Below, in pieces: positions 17,869 to 28,589 of a stretch of DNA of 64,000 nt. The stretch covers positions 1 through 64,000 of the forward strand of contig NZ_JAKSYC010000280.1 in the NCBI RefSeq assembly GCF_022829585.1, in the 5' to 3' direction. Below the pieces are notes generated by a model. The model saw only the letters and a program-made list of their open reading frames with translations. It did no database searches and had not been told where the DNA came from. A program made the position numbers and the translations under genes. The DNA comes from Methylobacterium sp. J-026 (lineage in GTDB: Bacteria; Pseudomonadota; Alphaproteobacteria; Rhizobiales; Beijerinckiaceae). Position 1 is the first letter of the stretch; each line of letters begins with the position of its first letter.

Positions 17869-19278
17869 TCACTGCCAGGCGTCGAACGCGCTCTTCATCA
17901 CCTGCGTCCCGGCCGAACCCTTCTCGAACGTCAGGACCGCGCGCCGGCCGGACGTGTAGCGCAGGGCCAGATCGAACCAGTTCCGGTGCAGCAGCATGTC
18001 GGTGTTGCGCTCCACGTCGTTCGGGAGCGACGAGAGCCCGATCAAAAACAGGTTGTCGCGAACGCGCACCGGCAGGCCCGAGACCGGGGAGCCGCGGGCG
18101 TTCTGATCGTCCTTTGCCTGAAGCAGGCCGACATCCTGGACCATCCGGCCGCCGCCACCGCCGGTCTGGCTGAAGGCCAGGTTCACCGTGTGGGACGCCG
18201 GCAGAGTCGTATCGAGATTGCGCTGGATCGTCATGACCAGCGTGAGACCCGCAACCGGAACGGTCACGGTTGCCACCACGGCGTTCTGGAGCGGCTGCCC
18301 CTGCTCGCCGTTCACCGTGTCGAGGCGCCAGGTCACCCGGCCCGGGAGCGATGTCGGCTGCGCATTCTCGCCGCCCGCCCCCTCTTCGATGAGTTCGGCC
18401 CGCTGGGCGACCGAGACCGTCGACTCATTGGCCGGCGCGGCGGCGCGCGGCGGCGCGGCGCTTTCCTGTCGCGGGGCGGCGCGTGGGGCGGGCGTCGCGT
18501 CACCGCCGACGCGGTCGCCGAACTTTGTCTCGCCCTCGGGCTGCTGCGTGTTCGCTGTTTCGGCACCCCCTGAGGCGAGGATCTGCGGCCGGTCGCGGAG
18601 CAGGAAGGCCGCAACGGCGATCAGGGCGATGACCACGGCGAGCACGCCGCCGACGAAGACATTGCGCAGCACCCGGGATCGGCCGGCGCGCGGGGGCACG
18701 ACCTCGATGCGTGGGCGTTGGCGGGCGTTGCCGGAATCGATCGCCGACGCGGCGGCATCGGGATCCTCGGCCGGTGGGGCTGCGGCGGCCGGCGCGAACG
18801 GCTCGGGCGCGGCCGCCTGGGCCGGGCCTGGGCGCCGCGGGGTGATCGCGATCGGGGCCTCACGGGGCTCCGGCTCGGGTGTGAGCGTCGGCGGCTCGTA
18901 GCGTGCCTCCGCGGGCGCGTCGTCGGGCGCATTGAAGGGCGGCCCAGCGGCGGGAAGAGTGGGCTCGGGAGCCGGCTGGGGGGGCGACGGCTCCGGCAAC
19001 ACGGGCTGCGCGGCGGGCTGTCGGGCGGCCTCCGTCGCCTGCGCGGCATCGTTGGCCGGGGCCGGAAGTCCGCCGTGATCGACTTCGAGCCGCTCGATCG
19101 CGGCGTCGAGGGCCCGGCGCTCGAGGTCGATATCGGCCTCGGATAGCGGCGGGTCGAGGGAGCGGAGCTGGCTGATCAGGGCGTTGCGCGCACGGTCGTA
19201 GACCGCCTTGCGCAGGGCGGGCGTTCGATCGGGCAGCGCATCGAGTGCGCGTGCCAGAAGCGGGTAGTAATCGGCCAT
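17869..19278 (-). CDS. single-pass membrane protein with proline-rich linker
   Basis: The 469-residue protein has an N-terminal helical domain (1-70, MADYYPLLARALDALPDRTP), a Pro/Ala/Glu-rich linker (70-200), one membrane helix at about 206-227 (VFVGGVLAVVIALIAVAAFLL), and a C-terminal globular domain of about 240 residues that would be periplasmic. I do not recognise a named family, although similar proteins are widespread in Hyphomicrobiales next to rpoH. The C-terminal domain is rich in beta-strand patterns (RAVLTFEKG). It converges with rpoH. The start follows AGGGGCAC. Confidence 0.75.
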   Translation of the reverse strand: MADYYPLLARALDALPDRTPALRKAVYDRARNALISQLRSLDPPLSEADIDLERRALDAAIERLEVDHGGLPAPANDAAQATEAARQPAAQPVLPEPSPPQPAPEPTLPAAGPPFNAPDDAPAEARYEPPTLTPEPEPREAPIAITPRRPGPAQAAAPEPFAPAAAAPPAEDPDAAASAIDSGNARQRPRIEVVPPRAGRSRVLRNVFVGGVLAVVIALIAVAAFLLRDRPQILASGGAETANTQQPEGETKFGDRVGGDATPAPRAAPRQESAAPPRAAAPANESTVSVAQRAELIEEGAGGENAQPTSLPGRVTWRLDTVNGEQGQPLQNAVVATVTVPVAGLTLVMTIQRNLDTTLPASHTVNLAFSQTGGGGGRMVQDVGLLQAKDDQNARGSPVSGLPVRVRDNLFLIGLSSLPNDVERNTDMLLHRNWFDLALRYTSGRRAVLTFEKGSAGTQVMKSAFDAWQ

Positions 19279-19559
19279 GTGCCCCTGATCCGCCCCTACG
19301 GCCGCTATCCGGCGATGCCGGTCGGTGGCCGGAAGCCGAACACCGCGCCCGTCCCGGCCGGGTCGGTCACGGCCCTCGGCCGGTGATGTCGTGTCCTCCC
19401 AGCGCGAGGCCGCGGCCGAACGCCGGTCGTGTCTTCGTTGGCCGCCGGCCTCCAGGACGGCTGCCGAGCCGCGTGTCCGTTCTAGATCGCGGTCACGCGG
19501 CGTGGATACAGACGGGATCGTCGAAAAGACGCGTCGTCAACGGGATAGCGTTCCGCGCG

Positions 19560-20852
19560 TCAATCCTCGAAGGGGTTGTGCATGAGGATCGTGTCGTCGC
19601 GCTCCGGCGAAGTCGACAGCAGCGCCACCGGCGCGCCGATCAGTTCCTCGATCCGGCGGACGTACTTGATCGCCTGCGCCGGCAGGTCCGCCCAGGACCG
19701 GGCGCCCGCGGTGGTCTCGGACCAGCCGGGGATCACCTCGTAGACCGGCTCCACGCGGGCCTGGGCGGCTTGGCTCGCCGGGAGGTGATCGATCGGCTTC
19801 CCGTCCAGCATGTAGCCGGTGCAGACGCGGATTTCCTCGAACCCGTCGAGGATGTCGAGCTTGGTCAGGGCGATCCCGTGGATACCGGAGGTCCGGACCG
19901 TCTGGCGCACCAGCACGGCGTCGAACCAGCCGCAGCGGCGCTTGCGTCCGGTGTTGACGCCGAACTCCCGGCCGCGGCTGCCGATGGTCTCGCCGATTTC
20001 GTCGAACAACTCGGTGGGGAACGGCCCCTCCCCGACCCGGGTCGTGTAGGCCTTGGCGATGCCGAGCACGTAGCCGATCGCCCCTGGGCCGAGGCCCGAG
20101 CCGGTGGCGGCCTGCGCGGCCACGATGTTCGACGAGGTGACGAAGGGATAGGTGCCGTGATCGACGTCGAGCAGGGCGCCCTGCGCCCCCTCGAACAGGA
20201 TCCGCTTGCCGGCCCGGCGCTCCTCGTCGAGGAGCCGCCAGACCGTGTCGGCATAGGGCAGGACCTTCGGTGCGATGGCCTTCAGCTCGGCCAGCAGGGT
20301 CTCGGCGTTGACCTCGTCGATCCCGAGGCCGCGCCGCAGGGCGTTGTGGTGGGTCAGGACGCGCTCGATCTTGGCCGGCAGTGCGTCCGGGTCGGCGAGG
20401 TCAACCACGCGGATCGCCCGGCGCCCGACCTTGTCCTCGTAGGCCGGCCCGATCCCGCGCTTGGTGGTGCCGATCTTGAGGCCGGCATTGGCGGTCTCGC
20501 GGAAATGGTCGAGCTCGCGGTGCAGCGGGAGAATCAGCGTCGCGTTGTCGGCGATCCGCAGGGAGGCGGGCGAGACCTCGACGCCCTGCGCCCGGATCCG
20601 GTCGATCTCGTCCACGAGGTGCCAGGGATCGACCACGACGCCGTTGCCGATCACCGAGAGCTTGCTGCCGCGCACCACGCCCGAGGGCAGCAGTGCCAGC
20701 TTGTAGGTCACGCCGTCGATGACCAGCGTGTGGCCGGCATTGTGCCCGCCCTGGAACCGGACGACGATGTCGGCCTGCTCGGACAGCCAGTCGACGATCT
20801 TCCCCTTGCCTTCGTCGCCCCACTGGGCGCCCACAACGACGACGTTGGCCAT
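19560..20852 (-). CDS. purA: adenylosuccinate synthetase
   Basis: The 430-residue enzyme begins [18 protein letters not shown], containing the GTP-site loop WGDEGKGK and the catalytic Asp and His (GGHNAGHT). It makes adenylosuccinate from IMP, aspartate and GTP in purine synthesis. Other landmarks are [13 protein letters not shown] and the C-terminal [13 protein letters not shown]. Length is normal. The ORF extends 15 codons upstream, but the start at 20852 matches the family. purB lies 2 kb away on the same strand, so both late adenylate steps are encoded here. Confidence 0.97.
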   Translation of the reverse strand: MANVVVVGAQWGDEGKGKIVDWLSEQADIVVRFQGGHNAGHTLVIDGVTYKLALLPSGVVRGSKLSVIGNGVVVDPWHLVDEIDRIRAQGVEVSPASLRIADNATLILPLHRELDHFRETANAGLKIGTTKRGIGPAYEDKVGRRAIRVVDLADPDALPAKIERVLTHHNALRRGLGIDEVNAETLLAELKAIAPKVLPYADTVWRLLDEERRAGKRILFEGAQGALLDVDHGTYPFVTSSNIVAAQAATGSGLGPGAIGYVLGIAKAYTTRVGEGPFPTELFDEIGETIGSRGREFGVNTGRKRRCGWFDAVLVRQTVRTSGIHGIALTKLDILDGFEEIRVCTGYMLDGKPIDHLPASQAAQARVEPVYEVIPGWSETTAGARSWADLPAQAIKYVRRIEELIGAPVALLSTSPERDDTILMHNPFED

Positions 20853-20995
20853 GTCTGCCTGCTTACCCGCGACGGAAACCGGGACGGCGCCATCCACGGG
20901 TGCAGGCGGCGCACGTCGTGAGCCGTTTCCGCGATCCAGGCAGCGAAATCAAGCAATCCGGCCGCATGGCGGCCCCCGAGACCGGTCGCAGGGGA

Positions 20996-21283
20996 TTACT
21001 TCGCCTCGGTTCCCGGCGAACGCCCCGGCAATTCGTTCGGCTTGATCACCGGCATCGAGCCGGACTGGTCCGGGCTCACCACGGTCCCGGTCGTTCCGGT
21101 TTCGGGCGGCTTGATGACACCGTCGTTCTGCCGGAGCCTGTCACTGAGCGACTGGTCCCGGGAGGGCGTCTCGGTCGCTGGCGGCCGGGCCGGGTCGGGC
21201 GTCTGCGCGTCGGCCGACCCGACAAGGGTCGTCGCGGCGAATGCGGTCGCCGCGAGGGCGGCCAGCAGGAGCGTCTTCGGCAA
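20996..21283 (-). CDS. small secreted hypothetical protein (TTG start)
   Basis: A TTG at 21283 with GGGGAGG six bases upstream gives 95 residues. The first 26 form a clear signal peptide (KTLLLAALAATAFAATTLVG, then SADAQ as cleavage site). The mature part is a short, disordered, Pro/Gly/Thr-rich chain with two related PP/PG-containing motifs (GVIKPPETG, PVIKPNELPG). Such exported small proteins are typical of Methylobacterium and relatives and have no known role. It lies between purA and the transaminase gene on the same strand. Confidence 0.65.
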   Translation of the reverse strand: MPKTLLLAALAATAFAATTLVGSADAQTPDPARPPATETPSRDQSLSDRLRQNDGVIKPPETGTTGTVVSPDQSGSMPVIKPNELPGRSPGTEAK

Positions 21284-21393
21284 GAGGAGCCTCCCCGTTT
21301 CGGGATACGAATTCGGGGAGGAACAGACGGAGCGTGGATCCGTTCCTGCCGTCGACTCGGGCTGTGGCAGCGCCCCGGGGCGGGATCCGGGCC

Positions 21394-22245
21394 TCAACCC
21401 TGGCGGGCCGTCTCGATGTATAGCTCGCGCAGGCGTCGGGTGAGCGGACCGGGACGGCCCTCTCCGATCGGCCGGTTGTCGATCTCGACCACCGGCATCA
21501 CGAAGGCCGAGGCGCTGGTATAGAACGCCTCCTGGGCTTCGTAGGCCTCCGCGACGGGGATCAGGCGCTCCTCGATCCGCAGGTCTGCCTCCTGGGCGAG
21601 CCTCAGGACCGAAGCCCGGGTGATGCCGGGCAGGAGCGCCGTCGACAGCGGCCGGGTCACCAGCACCCGGTCGCGGCTGACGATGAACGCCGTGGACGAG
21701 GAGCCCTCCGTGACCGCCCCGTCCTCCACCATCCAGGCCTCCGCGACGCCGGCCTCCGCGGCCTGCTGCTTGGCGAGCACCTGGGCCAGCAGAGCCACCG
21801 ACTTGATGTCCCGACGCTTCCAGCGGAGATCCTCGACGGTGATCACTCGGGCGCCGGTCTCGACCAGCGGGTTGGCCAGCACGGTCTTGGCCTGCGTGAA
21901 CATCATCACGGTGGGTGCGACATCTCCCTTCGGGAAGGCGAAGTCGCGTTCGGCGACGCCGCGCGTCACCTGCATGTAGACCAGCCCTTCGGTGACGCCG
22001 TTCCGGGCGACCAGCTCGGTCTGCAGGCGCTCCCAGCCGGCCGCATCGTGCGGGTTACGGATACCAATCTCGCCCAGGGAGCGATCCAGGCGGGCGAGAT
22101 GCGCGGCGTTGTCGACGAGCCTGCCGTCGAGGATCGCCGAGACCTCGTAGATCCCGTCGGCGAACAGGAAGCCGCGGTCCATGATCGGCACGCGGGCCTC
22201 CGCGAAGGGGAGGAATTCGCCGTTGAGGTAGACGATGCGGCTCAT
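21394..22245 (-). CDS. D-amino-acid transaminase (PLP fold type IV)
   Basis: The 283-residue enzyme has the class IV layout: YLNGEFLPFAEARVPIMDRG at the start, PLP-binding Lys148 (RRDIKSVALL), and the conserved Glu in DGAVTEGSSSTAF. These features fit D-alanine (D-amino-acid) aminotransferase, which makes D-glutamate and D-alanine for peptidoglycan. A branched-chain transaminase or aminodeoxychorismate lyase is the main alternative; the RDIKS context favours the D-amino-acid enzyme. Two small membrane-protein genes lie just upstream, 28 bases away, and may be cotranscribed. Confidence 0.88.
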   Translation of the reverse strand: MSRIVYLNGEFLPFAEARVPIMDRGFLFADGIYEVSAILDGRLVDNAAHLARLDRSLGEIGIRNPHDAAGWERLQTELVARNGVTEGLVYMQVTRGVAERDFAFPKGDVAPTVMMFTQAKTVLANPLVETGARVITVEDLRWKRRDIKSVALLAQVLAKQQAAEAGVAEAWMVEDGAVTEGSSSTAFIVSRDRVLVTRPLSTALLPGITRASVLRLAQEADLRIEERLIPVAEAYEAQEAFYTSASAFVMPVVEIDNRPIGEGRPGPLTRRLRELYIETARQG

Positions 22246-22273
22246 GATGGTGGCTCTCTATCGAAGTCTCAGG

Positions 22274-22678
22274 TCAAAAATCCGAGTGGCGCTTATCGAC
22301 CGCGTTGCCTGCATGGCCAACACCATTCGGACGTTGGCCACCCCAGACGAACACACCGGCCAGTCCCGCGATCGGCGTGACCAGGGCTGCGATGGCGTAG
22401 ACATTGGCACCTTGAGCCACTGCGAATGCACCCAAGGCTATGGTGCCCGACGCGAGAGCCGTGCCGAGGAACAAGCACAGATGCCGATAGATCCGCGCGT
22501 GCGAAGCATCGGCCACCATGGTCCGTAGCTGAGCCCGTCGTTCGTCGTCATCCGTTTCCAAGGCACGAAAGTATGCGTCCAGGAAGCGCGCGCCACTGCC
22601 CGGAACGAGCGCTTCGAGGTCCGCCACCACACCGAGATCGGGCCAAGCGCCGTTCGACGGCTTCGGTGGCCCGGACAT
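22274..22678 (-). CDS. small two-helix membrane protein, DUF2335-like
   Basis: The 134-residue protein has a polar N-terminal half with the motif VADLEALVPGSGARFLDAY and two hydrophobic segments (about 68-88 and 92-112). The acidic helix plus PGxxxR pattern echoes the neighbouring DUF2335 protein, suggesting the two are diverged paralogues, though this one is a weak match. One base (TGAGATG) separates it from that gene, so they are translationally coupled. Function unknown. Confidence 0.6.
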   Translation of the reverse strand: MSGPPKPSNGAWPDLGVVADLEALVPGSGARFLDAYFRALETDDDERRAQLRTMVADASHARIYRHLCLFLGTALASGTIALGAFAVAQGANVYAIAALVTPIAGLAGVFVWGGQRPNGVGHAGNAVDKRHSDF

Positions 22679-22679
22679 C

Positions 22680-22925
22680 TCAGTGTTCGAAAGCCTTTAG
22701 GAAGAAGGCGGCGAAGCCCACGCACGCCCCGGATGCGGCGATCAGCAGTGAACCGTATGATAACAGCCGCGTAAAGCGCTCCTCGCGCGCGAGCAGCTTC
22801 TGAACCCAGAGATCTCGATCGGACCTGCGTTCTGCGAGCGCGACGATGCGCTCGGCAGATCCGGGCAGGACCTGCTCATACTTCTCCAGCTCGCTTGGCG
22901 CGGGCAATGCGGAGGAATCGGCCAT
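22680..22925 (-). CDS. DUF2335 small membrane protein
   Basis: From the ATG at 22925 (GAGG seven bases upstream) the product is 81 residues. It reads MADSSALPAP, then ELEKYEQVLPGSAERIVALA, the DUF2335 signature, and ends with a hydrophobic segment (LLSYGSLLIAASGACVGFAAFFL). DUF2335 proteins are predicted membrane proteins of unknown role. The gene is first of a short operon with the DUF2335-like gene and probably the D-amino-acid transaminase. A start 12 bases upstream (22937) is possible. Confidence 0.75.
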   Translation of the reverse strand: MADSSALPAPSELEKYEQVLPGSAERIVALAERRSDRDLWVQKLLAREERFTRLLSYGSLLIAASGACVGFAAFFLKAFEH

Positions 22926-22964
22926 GCCGAACCTCATAGCACGACCTGCGCCTTCCCGGCGCAT

Positions 22965-24272
22965 TCAGGCCGCGCCGAACACCCGCGAAAAAATTGTGTC
23001 GACGTGCTTGAAGTGATAGCCGAGATCGAAGCAGTCCTCGATCTGCTCCGGCGTGAGTGCGGCGGTGACCTCGGGATCGGCCTTCAACAGCGCCATGAAG
23101 TCGCCCTCCCCGCGCCAGACCGGCATCGCGTTGCGCTGGACCAGCCGGTAGGAATCCTCACGGGAGACCCCGGCCTGGGTGAGCGCCAGCAGCACCCGCT
23201 GCGAATGGACGAGGCCGCCGAGGCGGTCGAGGTTCTTCTGCATGGTGGCCGGGTAGATCAGCAGCTTCTCGATCACCCTGGTCATGCGGGCCAGGGCGAA
23301 GTCGAGGGTCACGGTGGCGTCGGGGCCGATCATCCGCTCCACGGAGGAATGCGAGATGTCGCGCTCGTGCCAGAGGGCGACGTTCTCCAGGGCCGGGGTG
23401 ACGTAGCCGCGCACCATCCGCGCCAGGCCGGTGATGTTCTCGGTGAGCACCGGATTGCGCTTATGCGGCATGGCCGAGGAACCCTTCTGGCCCTCGGAGA
23501 AGAATTCCTCCGCCTCCAGAACCTCGGTGCGCTGGAGATGGCGGACCTCGATGGCCAGACGCTCCAGCGACGAGGCGACGACGCCGAGCGTCGCGAAGAA
23601 CATCGCGTGGCGGTCGCGCGGGATGACCTGGGTCGAGACCGGCTCGGGCGTCAGGCCCATCTTCGCCGCGACGTAGTCCTCCACCCGGGGATCAATGTTG
23701 GCGAAGGTGCCGACCGCCCCCGAGATCGCGCAGGTGGCGACCTCCGCGCGGGCCGCAACGAGGCGCGCCCGGTTGCGCGCGAACTCGGCATAGGCCTGGG
23801 CGAGCTTGAGACCGAAGGTCACCGGCTCGGCATGGATGCCGTGGGAGCGGCCGATGGTGGGCGTGTGCTTGTGTTCCAGAGCGCGGCTCTTCAGCGCCGC
23901 CAGCAGCGCGTCGACATCGGCGATCAGGATGTCGGCGGCGCGCACAAGCTGCACATTGAGGCAGGTGTCGAGCACGTCCGAGGAGGTCATGCCCTGGTGG
24001 ACGAAGCGCGCCTCGGGACCGACGATCTCCGCGAGATGGGTCAGGAAAGCGATGACGTCATGCTTGGTCACCGCCTCGATCGCATCGATGCGGGCGACGT
24101 CGAAGACGGCGTCCCTGCCCTTCGCCCAGACCGTCTCGGCGGCTGCCTTCGGGACGACGCCGATCTCGGCGAGCGCCGTGGTGGCATGGGCCTCGATCTC
24201 GAACCAGATCCGGAAACGGGTCTCGGGCGACCAGATCGCCGTCATCGCGGGGCGGCTGTAGCGGGGGATCAT
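22965..24272 (-). CDS. purB: adenylosuccinate lyase
   Basis: The 435-residue enzyme starts MIPRYSRPAM. Catalytic-site landmarks are TKHDVIAF (His71), GRSHGIHAEP (His144) and the lyase signature SSAMPHKRNP (265-274) on the flexible loop. It cleaves SAICAR to AICAR and adenylosuccinate to AMP, each releasing fumarate. Length is typical of the short bacterial form. GAGG lies upstream of the chosen start; the ORF extends a further 30 codons that lack family similarity. Confidence 0.97.
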   Translation of the reverse strand: MIPRYSRPAMTAIWSPETRFRIWFEIEAHATTALAEIGVVPKAAAETVWAKGRDAVFDVARIDAIEAVTKHDVIAFLTHLAEIVGPEARFVHQGMTSSDVLDTCLNVQLVRAADILIADVDALLAALKSRALEHKHTPTIGRSHGIHAEPVTFGLKLAQAYAEFARNRARLVAARAEVATCAISGAVGTFANIDPRVEDYVAAKMGLTPEPVSTQVIPRDRHAMFFATLGVVASSLERLAIEVRHLQRTEVLEAEEFFSEGQKGSSAMPHKRNPVLTENITGLARMVRGYVTPALENVALWHERDISHSSVERMIGPDATVTLDFALARMTRVIEKLLIYPATMQKNLDRLGGLVHSQRVLLALTQAGVSREDSYRLVQRNAMPVWRGEGDFMALLKADPEVTAALTPEQIEDCFDLGYHFKHVDTIFSRVFGAA

Positions 24273-24375
24273 GGGGCCTCGGCAGGGTCCGGAACACGTG
24301 CCAGGCGGGTAGCATGCACCGCCCCAGGCACTCAATGCGGATCCGTCATGGCGGAACGGCACCGGATGCGGAGCG

Positions 24376-25122
24376 TCAGTCCGCCCGTACCCAGCCCTGG
24401 CCCATCAACCGCTCCTGCGGCAGGAATCGGGACTTGTAGTCCATCTTGCGCGAACCCTCGACCCAGTAGCCGAGGTACAGATACGGCAGGCCGAGGCGCT
24501 GGGCGCGCCGGATATGGTCCAGGATCATGAAGGTGCCCGGCGAGCGCCCGGCCTCAGCGGGATCGTAGAACGAGTAGACCATCGACAGACCGTCGGCGAG
24601 GACATCCGTCAAGCAGTAGGCCAGCGGCGGGCCCGAACCGCGCCCGGTGATCGCCGTGTCCGGCCCGTGCCGCCGATACGACACCAGATGCGTGTCGACA
24701 TGGCTGTCCTCGACCATCATGGCATAGTCGAGCACCGTCATGTCCACCATGCCGCCGTCGCCGTGCCGGGCATCCAGGTAGCGACGGAACAGGGCGTATT
24801 GCTCGGAAGCCGGCCGGTTCGGCTCCGGCGTGCCGACCCAATCCGCATTGCGGGCCAGGATGCGCCGCTGGCTCGCGCTCGGCTCGAACGCGTCGACCAC
24901 CACGCGTACCGAGATGCACGCCCGGCAGGTCTCGCAGGCCGGCCGGTACGCGATGGTCTGCGAGCGGCGGAATCCGCCCTGCGTCAGGATCTCGTTGAGA
25001 TCGCGGGCGCGCCGCCCGACGAGGTGGGTGAACACCTTCCGCTCCTCCTGACCCGGCAGATAGGGGCACGGCGAGGGCGCGGTGAGGTAGAATTGCGGTG
25101 TGTCGCGCGGATGACTGGTCAC
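24376..25122 (-). CDS. bpt: leucyl-tRNA:protein (Asp/Glu) leucyltransferase, N-degron pathway
   Basis: A GTG at 25122 gives 248 residues starting [20 protein letters not shown]. The Cys-rich N-terminal motif (CPYL, then [15 protein letters not shown]) and the C-terminal [16 protein letters not shown] block are those of the ATE1-like Bpt family. Bpt adds leucine from Leu-tRNA to proteins with N-terminal Asp or Glu so that ClpS/ClpAP degrades them. The length is usual for the family. The ribosome site is weak. It follows the RDD gene on the same strand with a 124-base gap. Confidence 0.92.
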   Translation of the reverse strand: MTSHPRDTPQFYLTAPSPCPYLPGQEERKVFTHLVGRRARDLNEILTQGGFRRSQTIAYRPACETCRACISVRVVVDAFEPSASQRRILARNADWVGTPEPNRPASEQYALFRRYLDARHGDGGMVDMTVLDYAMMVEDSHVDTHLVSYRRHGPDTAITGRGSGPPLAYCLTDVLADGLSMVYSFYDPAEAGRSPGTFMILDHIRRAQRLGLPYLYLGYWVEGSRKMDYKSRFLPQERLMGQGWVRAD

Positions 25123-25246
25123 GCTCGGTCTTGACCCTGCACCGGGTCTGTCCTCTCGGCGCCGGCGTGCCAATGTACAGGCGTGGCGGCCCGGCTCAAT
25201 GCCCCGGGCCGCCGCCGGGCCAGATTTTCACCGCGGCACAGACGCC

Positions 25247-25735
25247 TCAGCGTGCGTGGACGACGGCGAGGCCGAGCAGCACGTCGTGCCCGAGCCGCCG
25301 GTCGGACCGGACGAGGCCGAAGGCGACGTCCACGCACCACAGCAGGAAGGTCGAGACCGCCACGTAGAACAACAGGGCGTGGACGGCCGCCGTGATGATG
25401 TCCACCCGGGCACCGCTCTCGGGTGCCACGACCCGCAGACCCATCAGCCGCTGCCCGATCGTGCTCTGCCGTGCACCGCCGACGGTGATCGCGCTGTAGA
25501 TGATCCCGCTCGCCGGCAGGACGGCAAACAGGGTCCAGCCCAGCCCGAAGGTCACGACGCCCACGACCGTGATCAGCAGGGTCAGAAGGGCGGTGAAGCC
25601 CATGATGAACAGGATGTCGAGGAGGTAGGCCACGGTGCGGCCGCCCAGGCTCGCGCGCACCAACGGGACGGGCAGCGAGGCCGCGTAACCGGTCGTCTCG
25701 AATCGCGGGGCGTAACCAGATTGCGTGTTCTGCAT
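25247..25735 (-). CDS. RDD-family membrane protein
   Basis: The 162-residue protein begins MQNTQSGYAP. It carries the RDD motif in SLGGRTVAYLLDILFI (Arg and two Asp in and around helix 1), two more membrane helices, and the second conserved motif STIGQRLMGLRVV. RDD proteins are integral membrane proteins, some linked to ion transport, but most have no assigned function. It lies downstream of hemB and the lipoprotein gene, which is its usual place in Hyphomicrobiales, so it may be part of the hemB operon (93-base gap). Confidence 0.85.
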   Translation of the reverse strand: MQNTQSGYAPRFETTGYAASLPVPLVRASLGGRTVAYLLDILFIMGFTALLTLLITVVGVVTFGLGWTLFAVLPASGIIYSAITVGGARQSTIGQRLMGLRVVAPESGARVDIITAAVHALLFYVAVSTFLLWCVDVAFGLVRSDRRLGHDVLLGLAVVHAR

Positions 25736-25828
25736 GATGTCGCGTCCTGCAAGCGAGGCTGCGGACGATGAAGTGGGTGCGGGGCGCGGGGGTCGCAAGG
25801 GGCCTCCGCGCGGAGACGCTCGGGCCGG

Positions 25829-27249
<1,421 letters not shown>

Positions 27250-27450
27250 CTACCGTTCGCGCGGCCGACGCCGCGGATCGCTCGGCGCAGGCGCGCCGGA
27301 AGCGCCGGATTAGCACACCGGGCCGAGGCGGCGAAACCCGACCGTTGACGCAGAGTCGCGGAACCGCTTCAACCCGGCATCCCCGCCGCCATCAATCAGG
27401 ATCCCGGCCCTCATCATGCACCGGCCCCTCCCCTCCGCGAGCACGCCGTA

Positions 27451-27909
27451 GTGCCCGGCTACCTTCCGATCCGGCGCAAGGCCCCCCGGCCCGGCGAGAT
27501 CCCGACCGACCGGATCGAGCGCGCCCAGGGCCCCGCCTCCGGCACGTGGGACACGGTGCTGATCTGGTTCATGCGGCTCACGGCGCTGCTCTGGCTGCTC
27601 AAGAGCATCGCATCCTGGGCCACGATCCTCGACGTCATCCCCGGGGCGCGGCCGTTCGAGACCGAGCCGTTCGGCCGTCAGGCGGCGATCGTCGCCTTCG
27701 CTGTGGTGGACGCCGCGGCGTCGATCGGCCTGTGGCTGACGAGTGCCTGGGGCGGCGTGATCTGGCTGCTGGCCGTGACATCCGCAATGACGCTCGCGGT
27801 CCTGACACCGCAACTCCTGCCGATGCCGCTCGCGCTACTCGTATTCGGGGGCTGTGTGGTGACGCTGTACTTCCTGCTGTCCTGGCTGGCCGCGCAAGAA
27901 GCACGGTGA
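27451..27909 (+). CDS. DUF6163-like four-helix membrane protein
   Basis: Translated from a GTG at 27451, the protein is 152 residues. It has a polar N-terminus (about 30 residues, PGYLPIRRKAPRPGE) followed by four hydrophobic segments. Small membrane proteins of this shape sit between hemB and the MarR regulator LdtR across Hyphomicrobiales (DUF6163). No function is known. It is divergent from hemB and upstream of ldtR on the same strand. Confidence 0.75.
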   Translation: MPGYLPIRRKAPRPGEIPTDRIERAQGPASGTWDTVLIWFMRLTALLWLLKSIASWATILDVIPGARPFETEPFGRQAAIVAFAVVDAAASIGLWLTSAWGGVIWLLAVTSAMTLAVLTPQLLPMPLALLVFGGCVVTLYFLLSWLAAQEAR

Positions 27910-27941
27910 ACGAACCGTTCTGATCTTCGCTTCAGTTTGTC

Positions 27942-27959
27942 TTTACCGCGAAGTGTAAA
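27942..27959. promoter_or_regulatory. inverted repeat TTTAC-N8-GTAAA upstream of ldtR
   Basis: A perfect five-base inverted repeat with an 8-base spacer lies about 110 bases before the ldtR start, in an AT-rich stretch. A second perfect repeat, CGGGAAT (27961-27967) / ATTCCCG (27994-28000), follows directly. MarR regulators often bind such palindromes in their own promoters, so autoregulation is plausible. Confidence 0.4.
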
Positions 27960-28070
27960 TCGGGAATTCATCCTGTCGCTTAAATCGCCTTTCATTCCCG
28001 AGCGATAGCTTATCCATCATCAGCTGCACCGCATCGAACGGATACCGCAGCATTGGATGGCGAGGCAGAG

Positions 28071-28583
28071 ATGAAGACGCAGAGCGCCCGGGTCACGCAG
28101 ATCGAGACCGCCGACGAGCCGCTGGCCGGGAAAGGCTCCTATCTGGAGGCTCTCCACTTGGTGGAACGGCTGCACCGCCGGCTCCTCGACGTGATCAAGG
28201 ACGAGTTCGAGCGCCGCGGCCGCGAGGACGTCAACAGCGTCCAGGCCCTGCTCCTGTACAACATCGGCGACAAGGAGCTCACCGCGAGCGAGCTGCGGAC
28301 GAAGGGCTACTATCTCGGCTCCAACGTCTCCTACAACGTCAAGAAGCTCGTGGAGTCGGGCTACCTGCACCACGCCCGGTCGAAGACCGACCGCCGCTCG
28401 GTCCGGATCAGCCTGACCGACAAGGGTCGCCAGGTGCACGAGATCATCCAGGGTCTCTACGACAAGCACGCCCGCACGATCGCGCCGATCGGCGGCATCT
28501 CCGACGACGACTTCAACCGGCTCAACCTAGCGCTCGGCCGTCTTGAGCGGTTCTGGACCGACCAGATCCGCTATCGCCTCTGA
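28071..28583 (+). CDS. ldtR: MarR-family regulator, LdtR type
   Basis: The ATG at 28071 has GAGGCAGAG just upstream and gives 170 residues; an ATG at 28053 is possible but lacks a good site. The winged helix-turn-helix spans about 60-125 (ELTASELRTKGYYLGSNVSYNVKKL, then SKTDRRSVRISLTDKG, the MarR wing). The GYYLGSNVSYNVKKL block is typical of LdtR, which in Liberibacter and Sinorhizobium controls an L,D-transpeptidase and stress or motility genes. An L,D-transpeptidase-like DUF2778 gene lies 30 kb away at 58006; a regulatory link is only a guess. Tandem inverted repeats lie upstream. Confidence 0.88.
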   Translation: MKTQSARVTQIETADEPLAGKGSYLEALHLVERLHRRLLDVIKDEFERRGREDVNSVQALLLYNIGDKELTASELRTKGYYLGSNVSYNVKKLVESGYLHHARSKTDRRSVRISLTDKGRQVHEIIQGLYDKHARTIAPIGGISDDDFNRLNLALGRLERFWTDQIRYRL

Positions 28584-28589
28584 CGTGCC

